A DNA stretch of 32,494 nucleotides from Flaviaestuariibacter flavus (GTDB taxonomy: Bacteria; Bacteroidota; Bacteroidia; Chitinophagales; Chitinophagaceae), in NCBI RefSeq assembly GCF_004337505.1, contig NZ_SJZI01000008.1, positions 264,253-296,746 of the forward strand, given 5' to 3'. This document shows positions 17,208-26,090 of this stretch, in pieces. A program made the position numbers and the translations under genes. Under the pieces are notes generated by a model. The model had not been told where the DNA came from. It made no database searches and saw only the letters and a program-made list of their open reading frames with translations. Within the stretch, counting starts at the first letter, position 1. The number at the start of each line of letters is the position of its first letter.

Positions 17208-17942
17208 ATGCGTAAAGCTTGGTGGAAGATACTCTCTGTGGTGCTGCTGGCATACGCGCTCCTTTTCGGCCTTAATGTGTTTAACCTCCGCTGGTTTGAT
17301 GTGCCGCGGACGCCCATTCTCCACGAAACGATCCGCAACCTGTATTACCACGTAGGCATGTGGTTTTCGATGATGATCCTGTTCATCATTTCGGTGGTGC
17401 ATGCCGTCAATTACCTGCGCACCAACAACCTGAAGTACGATATCCTGTCGCGGCAATACGCCGTCATCGGGATGCTCTTCGGGGTGCTGGGTTATCTCAC
17501 CGGCTTTATCTGGGCCTCGGTCACCTGGGCCGATCCCAACGACAACGCCGCGGCTTCCTTCGGCGCCATTGCCCGGGAGCCGAAACTCGTAGGCGCGGGC
17601 ATCGCCCTGCTGATCTACGCGGCTTACCTGGTGCTGCGCGACTCCATTCACGACATTGACAAAAAAGCGCGGATCTCGGCGGTCTACAACATTTTCGCAT
17701 TTGCCTTCCTGTTTCCTTCCATCTGGATCATCCCGCGCCTGCTGCCGAGCCTGCACCCGGGTGGAGAGGTGGCACCGGGCGTACGCAGCGACAACCCGGC
17801 CCTTGACCCGAAGGCACTGACCAGCCACATGCGCGCCGTCTTTTATCCCGCTGTAGCGGGATGGACCCTGCTCGGCGTATGGTTGGCGACACTGAAGATC
17901 CGCCTTCGCCTGCTCCAACAAAAAACGTTAATCAACGACTGA
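17208..17942 (+). CDS. ccmC: Cytochrome c maturation protein CcmC (WWD motif missing)
   Basis: A 244-residue, six-helix inner-membrane protein that presents heme to CcmE. YYHVGMWFSMM gives H48 and RLLPSLHPGG gives H183, matching the two axial heme-ligand histidines of CcmC. DKKARISAVYN and the closing FYPAVAGWTLLGVWLATL are also typical. The tryptophan-rich WWD segment expected between TGFIWASVTW and EPKLVG is absent and replaced by ADPNDNAAASFGAIAR (see findings). The start at 17208 follows a TACTTTTG box. A longer frame from 17121 would run through that promoter and the repeats. Its stop overlaps the next ATG as ATGA-like TGATG. Confidence 0.9.
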   Translation: MRKAWWKILSVVLLAYALLFGLNVFNLRWFDVPRTPILHETIRNLYYHVGMWFSMMILFIISVVHAVNYLRTNNLKYDILSRQYAVIGMLFGVLGYLTGFIWASVTWADPNDNAAASFGAIAREPKLVGAGIALLIYAAYLVLRDSIHDIDKKARISAVYNIFAFAFLFPSIWIIPRLLPSLHPGGEVAPGVRSDNPALDPKALTSHMRAVFYPAVAGWTLLGVWLATLKIRLRLLQQKTLIND

Positions 17943-18151
17943 TGAAAAAAGCTTTCTTTGCGCTGCCGTTGCTCCTCCTCCAGCTGTGGGCATCTGCCCA
18001 GGGCAGGCCGGTGGAGATGGCGGACTCGTTCCGCTCCAACGGTAAAATTTATGTCGTAGTTGCGGTGATCCTGACCATCTTTGCGGGAATCATCATCTAC
18101 CTGGTACGTCTCGACCGGAAAATCAGCCGCTTCGAGAAGCACCGGGATTAA
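17942..18151 (+). CDS. CcmD-like small membrane protein
   Basis: 69 residues. An N-terminal signal-like stretch ([20 protein letters not shown]) is followed by one transmembrane helix ([20 protein letters not shown]) and a basic tail [13 protein letters not shown]. The IYVVVAV...[14 protein letters not shown] pattern is that of the CcmD-family proteins annotated next to ccmC in Bacteroidota. In system I, CcmD helps release holo-CcmE from the CcmABC complex. The ATG overlaps the ccmC stop by one base (TGATG), so the two are coupled. A longer frame starting at 17861 is inside ccmC and is rejected. Confidence 0.85.
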   Translation: MKKAFFALPLLLLQLWASAQGRPVEMADSFRSNGKIYVVVAVILTIFAGIIIYLVRLDRKISRFEKHRD

Positions 18152-18188
18152 ACAACGGGTATTTAACCTTTTAATAAACGATTCGCTT

Positions 18189-19607
18189 ATGTCTACTACC
18201 GGCTATAGCTTCTTTCAAAGTGTTGTAAAGAGCTTTGACAAGGCTGCCAAATTCACGAAATGGGATCCGGGTATCCTCGAACAGATCAAAGAATGTAACT
18301 CCGTTTACCAGATGCGCTTCCCCGTTCGTATGGACGACGGCCGCATCGAAGTGATCGAAGCCTACCGCGTGCAGCACTCGCAGCATAAAACGCCCACCAA
18401 GGGGGGCATCCGCTTCGCCGCGGAAGTTAACCAGGACGAGGTGATGGCTCTTGCTGCTCTCATGACCTATAAGTGCGCCATTGTGAACGTGCCCTTCGGC
18501 GGCGGCAAAGGCGGCATCAAAATCTCTCCCAAGAAATACAGCGTATACGAGCTTGAGAAGATCACCCGCCGCTACACCGCGGAACTGGTGAAGAAGAACT
18601 TCATCGGCCCCGGTACCGACGTTCCCGCTCCCGACTACGGCACCGGCCCGCGCGAGATGGCCTGGATCGTGGACACCTACCAGAGCCTGCGCCCCGGCGA
18701 AATCGACGCCGCCGGCTGCGTTACCGGTAAGCCCGTCACCCAGGGTGGCGTGCGCGGCCGCACCGAAGCCACCGGCCTCGGCATCTTCTATGGTATCCGC
18801 GAAGTGTGCAACATGCCCGACGTAATGGAGAAGCTCGGTCTTACCACCGGCATCGCCGGCAAGCGCATCGTGGTGCAGGGCCTCGGCAACGTAGGCTACC
18901 ACGCCGCCAAGTTCTTCCATGAGGCAGGCGCCAAAATCGTAGCCCTCGCCGAGTACGAAGGCTCCATCTTCAACGACAATGGCCTCGATGTGGACGCCGT
19001 CTTCCAGCACCGCAAGAGCAGCGGCTCCATCCTCAACTTCCCCGGCGCGCAGAACTTCGCCAAGAATACCGACGCCCTCGAGCACGACTGCGACATCCTG
19101 ATCCCCGCAGCCCTCGAGAACGTGATCAACGGCGAAAACGCGCTCCGCGTGAAAGCCCGCATCATCGGTGAAGGCGCCAACGGTCCCCTCACGCCGGAGG
19201 CTGACGAAGTGTTCATCACCAAAGGCACCCTCGTGGTACCGGATATGTACCTCAACGCCGGCGGCGTAACGGTGTCGTATTTCGAATGGCTGAAGAACCT
19301 GAGCCACGTGCGCTACGGCCGTATGGAGAAGCGCTTCACCGAGAACATGAACCACCACATCCTCGGCCAGATCGAAGAACTCACCGGTAAGAGCGTCAGC
19401 GATTCCGAGCGCAAGTTCATCATGCACGGCCCCGAAGAGGCCGACCTCGTGTACTCCGGTCTCGAGGAAACGATGATCACCGCCACCCGCGAGATCATGG
19501 ACGCCTGGAAGGCCAACCCGCAGATCCCCGACATGCGCACCGCCGCCTTCGTAGTGGCCATCAACAAGGTGGGTACGTCGTACGCCGAACTCGGTATCTT
19601 CCCGTAA
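18189..19607 (+). CDS. Glu/Leu/Phe/Val dehydrogenase (glutamate dehydrogenase)
   Basis: A 472-residue NAD(P)-dependent enzyme interconverting glutamate and 2-oxoglutarate plus ammonia. [10 protein letters not shown] (68-77), [19 protein letters not shown] (92-110) with the catalytic lysines, [20 protein letters not shown], and the Rossmann motif [13 protein letters not shown] (about 228-240) identify the ELFV family. [11 protein letters not shown] is also conserved. Length and the absence of the leucine-dehydrogenase pattern favour glutamate as substrate. The coenzyme cannot be told. The start MSTTGYSFF at 18189 was chosen because the longer frame overlaps the ccmD-like gene by 71 bp and adds non-family sequence. 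It follows the ccm genes by 37 bp; co-transcription is possible. Confidence 0.93.
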   Translation: MSTTGYSFFQSVVKSFDKAAKFTKWDPGILEQIKECNSVYQMRFPVRMDDGRIEVIEAYRVQHSQHKTPTKGGIRFAAEVNQDEVMALAALMTYKCAIVNVPFGGGKGGIKISPKKYSVYELEKITRRYTAELVKKNFIGPGTDVPAPDYGTGPREMAWIVDTYQSLRPGEIDAAGCVTGKPVTQGGVRGRTEATGLGIFYGIREVCNMPDVMEKLGLTTGIAGKRIVVQGLGNVGYHAAKFFHEAGAKIVALAEYEGSIFNDNGLDVDAVFQHRKSSGSILNFPGAQNFAKNTDALEHDCDILIPAALENVINGENALRVKARIIGEGANGPLTPEADEVFITKGTLVVPDMYLNAGGVTVSYFEWLKNLSHVRYGRMEKRFTENMNHHILGQIEELTGKSVSDSERKFIMHGPEEADLVYSGLEETMITATREIMDAWKANPQIPDMRTAAFVVAINKVGTSYAELGIFP

Positions 19608-19651
19608 GAGAATGTTACGATGTCGGATCTCCGATGTCTGATTTATTTGAG

Positions 19652-19676
19652 AGCCCTGCAGCAGTGCGGGGCTTTT
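19652..19676 (+). terminator. Terminator after glutamate dehydrogenase
   Basis: AGCCCTGCAGCAGTGCGGGGCTTTT: AGCCC/GGGCT arms with near-complementary inner bases, followed by a T-rich run. Confidence 0.65.
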
Positions 19677-19762
19677 GTTTATTGGTTACATGGTCTATTG
19701 GTAAATGGAGACGCACATGGTGCGTCTTTGCGATAACTTATACGCTATCACCTTCCATTACC

Positions 19763-19829
19763 GCTCCCTGGACTGCGCTCGGGATGACAAGCGATTTGTC
19801 AGGCTAAGCGAAGCCGAAGCCACCACATC
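19763..19829. repeat. Degenerate inverted pair of the TGTCATCCTGAGCG-type repeat
   Basis: The left arm, reading outwards, is TGTCATCCCGAGCGCAG. The right arm is TGTCAGGCTAAGCGAAGCC. Between them lies AAGCGATT. The arms resemble the better-preserved pair at 30270-30400. The rest of 19608-19864 holds the terminator and CATTACC-type repeats and no gene that I can support. Confidence 0.5.
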
Positions 19830-19852
19830 ACCGCATTACCCCATCAGCACAT

Positions 19853-19860
19853 TACCTTTA
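19853..19860 (+). promoter_or_regulatory. Possible -7 element of the small coiled-coil gene
   Basis: TACCTTTA matches TAnnTTTG at 7 of 8 positions and ends only 4 bp before ATG 19865. If used, the transcript would be leaderless or nearly so. The box is also part of the CATTACC repeat cluster. Confidence 0.35.
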
Positions 19861-19864
19861 ACCC

Positions 19865-20128
19865 ATGACACCCGACCAGATGCGCACCCGCCTCGCAGAG
19901 CTACAGGAAGAATGGAAAAAGTATGAGTACCTCGTGAAGGCGCGGTTCCCGACTGATGCGGAATGGAAAGCTTTTCAACAGGCCAACCGGGAGCAACTCG
20001 AGCGGGCGCGGCAGTTGAAGGAGGAGCTCATCCGCCTGCGCTGGAGCCTGCTCAGCGAGGATGAAAAACAAAAGGCGCGCGACATCAACCGCATGATGCG
20101 CGACGACAGCGAAGGCCCCAAACCCTAG
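19865..20128 (+). CDS. Small predicted coiled-coil protein
   Basis: 87 residues, highly charged and helix-forming throughout (RLAELQEEWKKYEYLVKARF and QANREQLERARQLKEELIRL), with no signal peptide, membrane helix or cysteine. Leucines and charged residues spaced as in heptads suggest a short coiled coil. No domain recognised and no function can be assigned. It is 50 bp upstream of selO on the same strand and may be co-transcribed. High GC and codon use like the neighbours favour a real gene. Confidence 0.65.
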   Translation: MTPDQMRTRLAELQEEWKKYEYLVKARFPTDAEWKAFQQANREQLERARQLKEELIRLRWSLLSEDEKQKARDINRMMRDDSEGPKP

Positions 20129-20178
20129 AACCTCAGAAACCTTTTCGAAGCCGGCACAATCCCTGCACACAAAATCCT

Positions 20179-21720
<1,542 letters not shown>

Positions 21721-21728
21721 GTAACGGA

Positions 21729-21851
21729 GAGAAAGAACGCAGATCTTTTATGATTATTAGGATTTACGCAGATGAGTTTGCGTGCGTCAGCCAATCATAA
21801 AAAATCATAACCAATCTGCGCATTCCGCTTGCGGAATCAGCGTTCTTTCTC
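21729..21851. repeat. MITE-like inverted-repeat element
   Basis: 12-bp perfect terminal inverted repeats, GAGAAAGAACGC (21729-21740) and GCGTTCTTTCTC (21840-21851). Subterminal AGAT/AATCTGCG segments and several ATCATAA words lie inside, with an internal hairpin ATTCCGC-TT-GCGGAAT (21822-21837). No coding capacity. It starts 8 bp after the selO stop. A solitary right half occurs at 30443-30479. Confidence 0.65.
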
Positions 21852-21863
21852 GCACGCATCTCA

Positions 21864-22472
21864 CTATTCGGCTACCAGCCCCTCCACGAGTGCTTTCCAT
21901 TGGAGCTTGGAGGCGCCGGCAATAGCGCCGCTGCCGACTGCTACGTTGCGCGCTTTATCGATCAGCTTTTCGGCGCCGGCATTGGGCTTTTCGTTGCGGC
22001 CATGCACGGCCGCGATCACGGTCTTTCCTTCACGACGAACGATGAAATTGGATGTAGCATCATCAGAAAAGAAATGCGCCACATCGGTCTGGTCATTGTT
22101 GGGATTGGTGGCCGGCCGCACCCGCACCAGGGTGAAGGGAGCTCCCTGCTCCTCGCCTTCTTCCACGGTCTCCACCTGCACCCAGTCGAAGCCCTCGCCC
22201 GATGCCGTGCCCGGTCCCGGGATATCGATCTTGAAATGATCGCCGGGCTGCACCTTGCGGTCTACTTCCAGCCCCGACGCATCGGTAAGCTGGAACCGCG
22301 CCGCCGCGGCGCCGGCCAGCAACTGCCACCGGTTGACATCCAGGAGGCGGCCTTTCACCGTTTCGTAAAAAGCCTGCGCTTCCGCTTCATTGCCAAAGTC
22401 GCGCTGCGCCCCGGTATTGCTTTGCGCACCTCCCTCCTGCCGTGGAATCAAACCTTCTTTTTCAGGGTCCAT
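21864..22472 (-). CDS. Protein of unknown function
   Basis: 202 residues from MDPEKEGLIPRQ. It is acidic, with a Gln/Gly-rich N-terminus and a beta-rich central part (GDHFKIDIPGPG, FDWVQVETVEEGEEQGAPF, TLVRVRPATNPN). Then comes DVAHFFSDDATSNFIVRREG and a C-terminal helical part ending KLQWKALVEGLVAE. No signal peptide. I do not recognise the family. The first in-frame ATG is at 22532, but that extension crosses a terminator-type hairpin (22490-22517), so I prefer 22472. The hairpin lies only 17 bp upstream, leaving little room for a separate promoter. Confidence 0.75.
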   Translation of the reverse strand: MDPEKEGLIPRQEGGAQSNTGAQRDFGNEAEAQAFYETVKGRLLDVNRWQLLAGAAAARFQLTDASGLEVDRKVQPGDHFKIDIPGPGTASGEGFDWVQVETVEEGEEQGAPFTLVRVRPATNPNNDQTDVAHFFSDDATSNFIVRREGKTVIAAVHGRNEKPNAGAEKLIDKARNVAVGSGAIAGASKLQWKALVEGLVAE

Positions 22473-22485
22473 AGGTACACAAAAC

Positions 22486-22517
22486 AAAAAGTCGTGCCGG
22501 AGGAACACAGCACGACT
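22486..22517 (-). terminator. Intrinsic terminator (possibly attenuator) upstream of the unknown gene
   Basis: Minus strand AGTCGTGC, 12-nt loop, GCACGACT followed by TTTTGTTTT: an 8-bp stem with a T-rich tail. It lies between the PNPOx-fold gene and the unknown gene, so it could end the former or gate the latter. Confidence 0.6.
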
Positions 22518-22553
22518 CGGTATGCCAAACAAAGGAAAATCAGGAAAGTATTT

Positions 22554-22605
22554 AAGTCGGAAGTAAGGAAGTCGGATCTGGTTCCGATTTCCTTACTTCC
22601 GACTT
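22554..22605. repeat. Long inverted repeat after the PNPOx-fold gene
   Basis: AAGTCGGAAGTAAGGAA-TCGGA type arms: 22554-22576 and 22583-22605 are reverse complements over 23 bp with one mismatch, loop of 6. A further CCGACTT copy follows at 22606-22612, touching the stop codon of the minus-strand gene. Confidence 0.75.
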
Positions 22606-22610
22606 CCGAC

Positions 22611-23114
22611 TTATATAGAAAGCTTGCCTTCGGCGCTATCCGCGATTTTCGAATTGCCGGTAACAGCGCCCACGGCCATTTTGAAGAACTGAATCATCTT
22701 GCCCGTTTGGGCATCCCAGTAATAGCAGCGCTCAGGATGCACGTGCAGGAGCGCGAGGTTTGGATCGTCGACACCGCCGGGGAACCAGGCCTTCACTACG
22801 GGACTCCACTTTTGCTTGATCTTTTCGCGGTCGGTCACCACGTGCGACATACCCCAGAGGTCGAGGTAGCTCTCCTTGCCCGGGTGGGCAAAGGTGAGGT
22901 GCACCTGCCGGCTTTTGGCAACTTCTTCCACCTTGATGGAGCGGATATCGGTGAAGAACCAGAGCTTGCCGTCGGCGTCAATATCTACTACCGACATGGG
23001 GCGGGTATGATCCACCGCATCGTCGGCGCTGGTTATGAACATACATACCCGGATCTCCTCCACCAGCTTCTTGAGCTTGGCCAGGGCTTCTTCGCTTTGC
23101 AAATGCTTTTCCAT
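22611..23114 (-). CDS. Pyridoxamine 5'-phosphate oxidase-fold protein (general stress protein 26-like)
   Basis: A 167-residue split-barrel flavin-binding-fold protein. RVCMFITSADDAVDHTRPMSV (22-42), KLWFFTDIRSIKVEEVAKSRQVHLTF and ESYLDLWGMSHVVTDREKIKQKW match the GSP26/YzzA-type family, which binds FMN or FAD. A cellular role is not established for most members. The HTRPM segment is the usual ligand-contact region. It is cytoplasmic and single-domain, of normal length. Its stop is directly followed by a long inverted repeat. No clear -7 element was seen upstream. Confidence 0.85.
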   Translation of the reverse strand: MEKHLQSEEALAKLKKLVEEIRVCMFITSADDAVDHTRPMSVVDIDADGKLWFFTDIRSIKVEEVAKSRQVHLTFAHPGKESYLDLWGMSHVVTDREKIKQKWSPVVKAWFPGGVDDPNLALLHVHPERCYYWDAQTGKMIQFFKMAVGAVTGNSKIADSAEGKLSI

Positions 23115-23162
23115 GAGTCTTTTGAATTAAGGGTAGCCTGATAAGCTAAAACTTCGTGCCAT

Positions 23163-23196
23163 GACCTCACCCCGGCCCCTCTCCGAGGGGAGAGGG
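23163..23196 (+). repeat. REP-like palindrome, copy 2
   Basis: GACCTCACCCCGGCCCC followed by a CTCTCC-type hairpin with GGAGAGGG. Same head-plus-hairpin plan as copies at 25489 and 32404. Confidence 0.8.
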
Positions 23197-23256
23197 CGAC
23201 CCTGTGGATCATTTCCTATTATCGGCGGCTGTTTTATAGTCGACAGGTGTTGTAAT

Positions 23257-23302
23257 GTTCAATATTCAATGTTCAATATTCAATGCTCAATATTCAATGT
23301 TC
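23257..23302. repeat. 14-bp tandem repeat GTTCAATATTCAAT
   Basis: Three full units (23257, 23271, 23285; the third has one change) and a partial fourth. Related AATATTGAA/AATAATGAA words lie at 32445-32480 in the opposite sense. Confidence 0.75.
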
Positions 23303-23417
23303 AGGTAGCTGCTCGCTTCCCCTTGATAATTGAGCATTAAACATTGATTATTGAAAATTATCCTTTGGGTATTCATCCTAATTAAAGACCGCATCCTTTT
23401 GTACAGACAAACAGAGG

Positions 23418-23456
23418 CACCCCTCTTCCCCCGGGAGAGGGGCTGGGGGTGAGATC
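23418..23456 (-). repeat. REP-like palindrome, copy 3
   Basis: On the minus strand TGATCTCACCCCCAGCCCC then CTCTCCC/GGGAAGAG. Its TGA is the stop codon of the App1-family gene. Confidence 0.8.
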
Positions 23457-24561
23457 ACTCCCGCCGCGTCTCCGGGTTCGAAGGTGCCGGCGCGGCCACC
23501 GCCACCTCGGGCGCCGTCTTGGCGATGAGCCCGATCTTCATCGAGTGCAGGATCGCCTCCTCGCTGTGCTTGAAGAAGCAAACGGGCACGCCGAGCTGCT
23601 CAATGGCGGCCAGCACGCCCTTTACCTTTTCGAAATTCTTGTGGTATACATCGCGGATATAAACGGCATGGATCCGCCCGGGAAAGTGCTTCACCAGCGA
23701 CTCGTAGATATAAGGGTCGTGTTGCGAGGAGTCGCCGAGGAGTACGAAGCGCTGCTTCGGGAAGCCCTCGATGATCCGCACGATCCGCGCAAACTTGCCC
23801 TGGTGATTGTTCTGCCCCGTTTTGAGGAGCTCGCCCGCACGCTTCAGCACATTGAGGAGAAACACACCGCGCGGCAGCTGCTGCACGCGGGTGAACTCCA
23901 GCAGGTAATCGTAGAGGTTCCACTCCGAGCTCGAAACGTAGAAGAAGGGATTCGGCGCGTCGGGCCCGGTGTTGCCCTGCGCAAGCAGCTGGTAGTGGCG
24001 CACAACGCCCTCAAAAGGCACGCGGCTCCGGGCGTTTTGTGTAAACAGCACGTAGAGGCGTTTGCGCATATTGGCCGAATGCGACACCAGGAAGGTATCG
24101 TCCACATCGGAGATGAAGCCGTACTGCGTTTCGTAGGGAATGTACACCGATCCTTTCCCCGTTGTGATTACTTCGTCGTTACGCCCGAGCAGCTCCACCG
24201 TCATTTCGTGCCAGCCCTGCTGGAGTGGCGGCACGTCCTTCCATTCGAACTTGAAAAAGCCGGCCTCATCGGCTTCGGCACGCAGCACCTGCCCTTCCCA
24301 GCAGGTGCGCAGCCGCGCGCAGGCGTAAGGCTTCACCAGGAAAAGCCGCAGCAGGGCCCAGCTGTTGTTGAGGATGCTCTGCCGGTAGCGCTTCCGCGGC
24401 AGCGGGCTCTGCCGGAACACGTGCCCGTAAATCACCAGTTGTGCCGTATGCCCATAGCCGTGGTACACTTTTATTACCGTTTCCCGGGTGAGGCCCAGCC
24501 GGCGGTAAATGGCGCGGCGCACCCATGCGACCCAGCCTTTTATTCCTTTTAAAAGCCCCAT
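23455..24561 (-). CDS. App1-family phosphatidate phosphatase (DUF2183)
   Basis: 368 residues from ATG 24561. The DxDxT phosphatase motif is DVDDTFLVS (152-160), preceded by a beta-rich N-terminal domain and followed by FYVSSSEWNLYDYLLEF and FVLLGDSSQHDPYIYESLV, the signature blocks of App1/DUF2183 proteins. Yeast App1 removes phosphate from phosphatidate to give diacylglycerol. The bacterial substrate is inferred. The C-terminus is Ala/Pro-rich. Upstream GTG codons at 24570 and 24579 could also start it, but ATG 24561 leaves room for the divergent promoter. It is head-to-head, with 23 bp between starts, with a DAG-kinase-family gene. Confidence 0.88.
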   Translation of the reverse strand: MGLLKGIKGWVAWVRRAIYRRLGLTRETVIKVYHGYGHTAQLVIYGHVFRQSPLPRKRYRQSILNNSWALLRLFLVKPYACARLRTCWEGQVLRAEADEAGFFKFEWKDVPPLQQGWHEMTVELLGRNDEVITTGKGSVYIPYETQYGFISDVDDTFLVSHSANMRKRLYVLFTQNARSRVPFEGVVRHYQLLAQGNTGPDAPNPFFYVSSSEWNLYDYLLEFTRVQQLPRGVFLLNVLKRAGELLKTGQNNHQGKFARIVRIIEGFPKQRFVLLGDSSQHDPYIYESLVKHFPGRIHAVYIRDVYHKNFEKVKGVLAAIEQLGVPVCFFKHSEEAILHSMKIGLIAKTAPEVAVAAPAPSNPETRRE

Positions 24562-24567
24562 GAACCA

Positions 24568-24575
24568 CACATTTG
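24568..24575 (+). promoter_or_regulatory. Possible -7 element of the lipid-kinase gene
   Basis: CACATTTG, 7 of 8 to TAnnTTTG, 9 bp before ATG 24585. TTTT at 24547-24550 is 17 bp upstream. Both lie within the short divergent gap and the first codons of the neighbour. Confidence 0.35.
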
Positions 24576-24584
24576 TCACCAGAT

Positions 24585-25466
24585 ATGCAGAAAGAAGGCC
24601 AACTACGGATACTGTTCGTCATTAACCCGGTATCGGGCGGTAAGGGTAAGTCGGATTGGGAAACACAGATCCGCGAAACGATCCGCGACTCGATACACGT
24701 CATGGAGTTTTTCCTGCTCACCGGCAAGGACGATGAGAGCTCGGTGCGCAATCATATCGAGCGGGTGCGCCCCCACCGGGTGGTGGCCGTCGGTGGCGAC
24801 GGCACGGTGAAACTCGTGGCGGGCATCCTGCGTGGCAGCCGCATCGCGCTGGGCATCCTGCCGGCCGGCTCCGCCAACGGGATGGCCCGCGAGCTTGGCA
24901 TCCCGCTGACACCCGCCGAAGCCTTGCAGGTAGTGCTCAACGGCCGCTTGCAGCCCATCGACCTGGTGGCGGTAAACGACAACGACATCTGTATCCACCT
25001 CTCCGACCTCGGGCTCAACGCCATGCTGGTAAAGTACTTCGAAGGCTCCAAGGGGCGCGGCATGTGGGGCTATGCCCGCGCCGTGATCCGCGTGCTGTGG
25101 CAGAAGCAGAAGATCCACGCCGAGATCAGCACCGACGACGGCAGCATCCGCCGCGGCGCCTATATGATCGTGCTGGCCAATGCCCGCAAATACGGCACCG
25201 GCGCCAACATCAACCCCGACGGTGATCCCTCCGACGGCCGCTTCGAAGTAGTGGTACTGCGCCGCCTCAACCTGGTGGAGATCCTCAAGGCCCTCTTTAC
25301 CAACCGCTCTTTCGACCCTGAAAAATTCGAGGTCATCACCACTACAAAAGCACAGATCCGCACGCACCGCAAAACCTACTTCCAGGTAGACGGCGAATAC
25401 CGCGGCAAAACCCGCCAGGTGCGGGCCGAGATCCTGCCCGGTGCGGTGCAGGTGATCCTCCCCTGA
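24585..25466 (+). CDS. Diacylglycerol/lipid kinase family protein (YegS/BmrU-like)
   Basis: 293 residues of the DAGK catalytic fold, which phosphorylates diacylglycerol or related lipids with ATP. LFVINPVSGGKGK (10-22) and VVAVGGDGTVKLVAG (66-80) form the nucleotide site, LGILPAGSANGMARELGIPL matches the GT-NDFAR region of the family, and DGEYR near the C-terminus holds the conserved metal/substrate aspartate. Substrate is uncertain: DgkB-type, YegS-type and sphingosine kinase-like enzymes share these motifs. A TTG at 24573 is an alternative start; ATG 24585 fits the family. Its stop codon TGA is the start of a REP-like repeat. Confidence 0.88.
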   Translation: MQKEGQLRILFVINPVSGGKGKSDWETQIRETIRDSIHVMEFFLLTGKDDESSVRNHIERVRPHRVVAVGGDGTVKLVAGILRGSRIALGILPAGSANGMARELGIPLTPAEALQVVLNGRLQPIDLVAVNDNDICIHLSDLGLNAMLVKYFEGSKGRGMWGYARAVIRVLWQKQKIHAEISTDDGSIRRGAYMIVLANARKYGTGANINPDGDPSDGRFEVVVLRRLNLVEILKALFTNRSFDPEKFEVITTTKAQIRTHRKTYFQVDGEYRGKTRQVRAEILPGAVQVILP

Positions 25467-25523
25467 CCTCACCCGACCCCTTTCCAAACCTCACCCCCGG
25501 CCCCTCTCCGGGACGGAGAGGGG
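25465..25523 (+). repeat. REP-like palindrome, copy 4 (partial plus full)
   Basis: A truncated head (25465-25484) is followed by a full unit at 25489-25523: CCTCACCCCCGGCCCC, then CTCTCC-GGGAC-GGAGAG. The TGA that begins the partial copy is the stop of the lipid-kinase gene. Confidence 0.85.
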
Positions 25524-25582
25524 TGCCTCCGTTGGTCATTCATTCATGTCTGCTACCCTCCGCTGATTAAACTTCAAAAGCA

Positions 25583-25611
25583 AAGAGCGGATGCCTGCGG
25601 CATCCGCTCTT
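25583..25611. terminator. Hairpin between lipid-kinase and csbD-like genes
   Basis: 13-bp perfect stem AAGAGCGGATGCC, loop TGC, GGCATCCGCTCTT. Without a long T-run it could be a 3'-end or repeat hairpin. The words AAGAGCGGA recur at the right edge of the window. Confidence 0.6.
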
Positions 25612-25667
25612 AATGTATGAGCATCAAACAGAAGACGGTTCCAAACAATAGTAAACTACCCGGGAGT

Positions 25668-25706
25668 CACCCCTCTCCGCTTCGGAGAGGGGTCGGGGGT
25701 GAGGTC
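25668..25706 (-). repeat. REP-like palindrome, copy 5
   Basis: Minus strand GACCTCACCCCCGACCCC then CTCTCC-GAAGC-GGAGAG. Inverted relative to copy 4, with about 145 bp between them. Confidence 0.85.
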
Positions 25707-25750
25707 TGGCTGGCACAATTCTTTTCCCCTCTCTTTCAAATCATCTAACC

Positions 25751-25945
25751 ATGGACAGACTTGAATTAAAAGGCAGCTGGAACGAGTTGAAAGGAAAGGC
25801 CAAGCAGGCGCACGGCGACCTTACCGACGACGACCTGGAATACCAGGAGGGTAAGGAAGACGAGCTCTTCGGCCGCCTGCAAACGAAGCTCGGCAAGACC
25901 CGCGACGAAGTCATCGACTGGCTGCGTGGCCTTGGGAAAAAATAA
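25751..25945 (+). CDS. CsbD family protein
   Basis: 64 residues, [20 protein letters not shown] at the start, then a DDxxYxxGKxDELxGxLQxxxGKTxxE pattern. This is a full-length CsbD domain, the YjbJ/CsbD family of small, abundant, stress-induced cytoplasmic proteins of unknown mechanism. Highly charged, three helices expected. Single gene with its own terminator 21 bp downstream. Its expression in relatives is often tied to general stress response; nothing in the upstream 40 bp shows a clear TAnnTTTG box. Confidence 0.93.
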   Translation: MDRLELKGSWNELKGKAKQAHGDLTDDDLEYQEGKEDELFGRLQTKLGKTRDEVIDWLRGLGKK

Positions 25946-25966
25946 GTGCGGCAATACCGGCAACGC

Positions 25967-25996
25967 ATGCGGCCTTCCGGGGCCGCATTTTTATTT
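25967..25996 (+). terminator. Terminator of the csbD-like gene
   Basis: ATGCGGCC, loop TTCCGG, GGCCGCAT followed by TTTTATTTT. Confidence 0.85.
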
Positions 25997-26065
25997 TCCG
26001 GCAGAACGGATCTGCATCGCCGTATTTTTTTTTGGCGACCTGTTCAATCATATGTGCCCCGCCCC

Positions 26066-26073
26066 TACTTTCG
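26066..26073 (+). promoter_or_regulatory. Probable -7 element of the riboswitch transcript
   Basis: TACTTTCG, 7 of 8 to TAnnTTTG, 18 bp before the riboswitch P1 helix. The -33 region (TTCAA near 26043) is weak. Confidence 0.4.
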
Positions 26074-26090
26074 TTGCAGTTCTTTCAATC

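Larger units (their letters stand above)
23115..23454. other. Gene-free stretch filled with repeats
   Basis: 340 bp between the starts and ends of two minus-strand genes. It holds two REP-like palindromes in opposite orientation (23163-23196 and 23418-23456) and a tandem repeat of GTTCAATATTCAAT (23257-23302) followed by looser ATTGAGCATT/ATTGAAAATT words to about 23360. I see no gene or RNA that I can support. Confidence 0.7.

Noticed and set aside
21729..21851. Small RNA gene between selO and the unknown gene
   Set aside because: The structure is explained by terminal inverted repeats with a second partial copy elsewhere, and no promoter box is evident.
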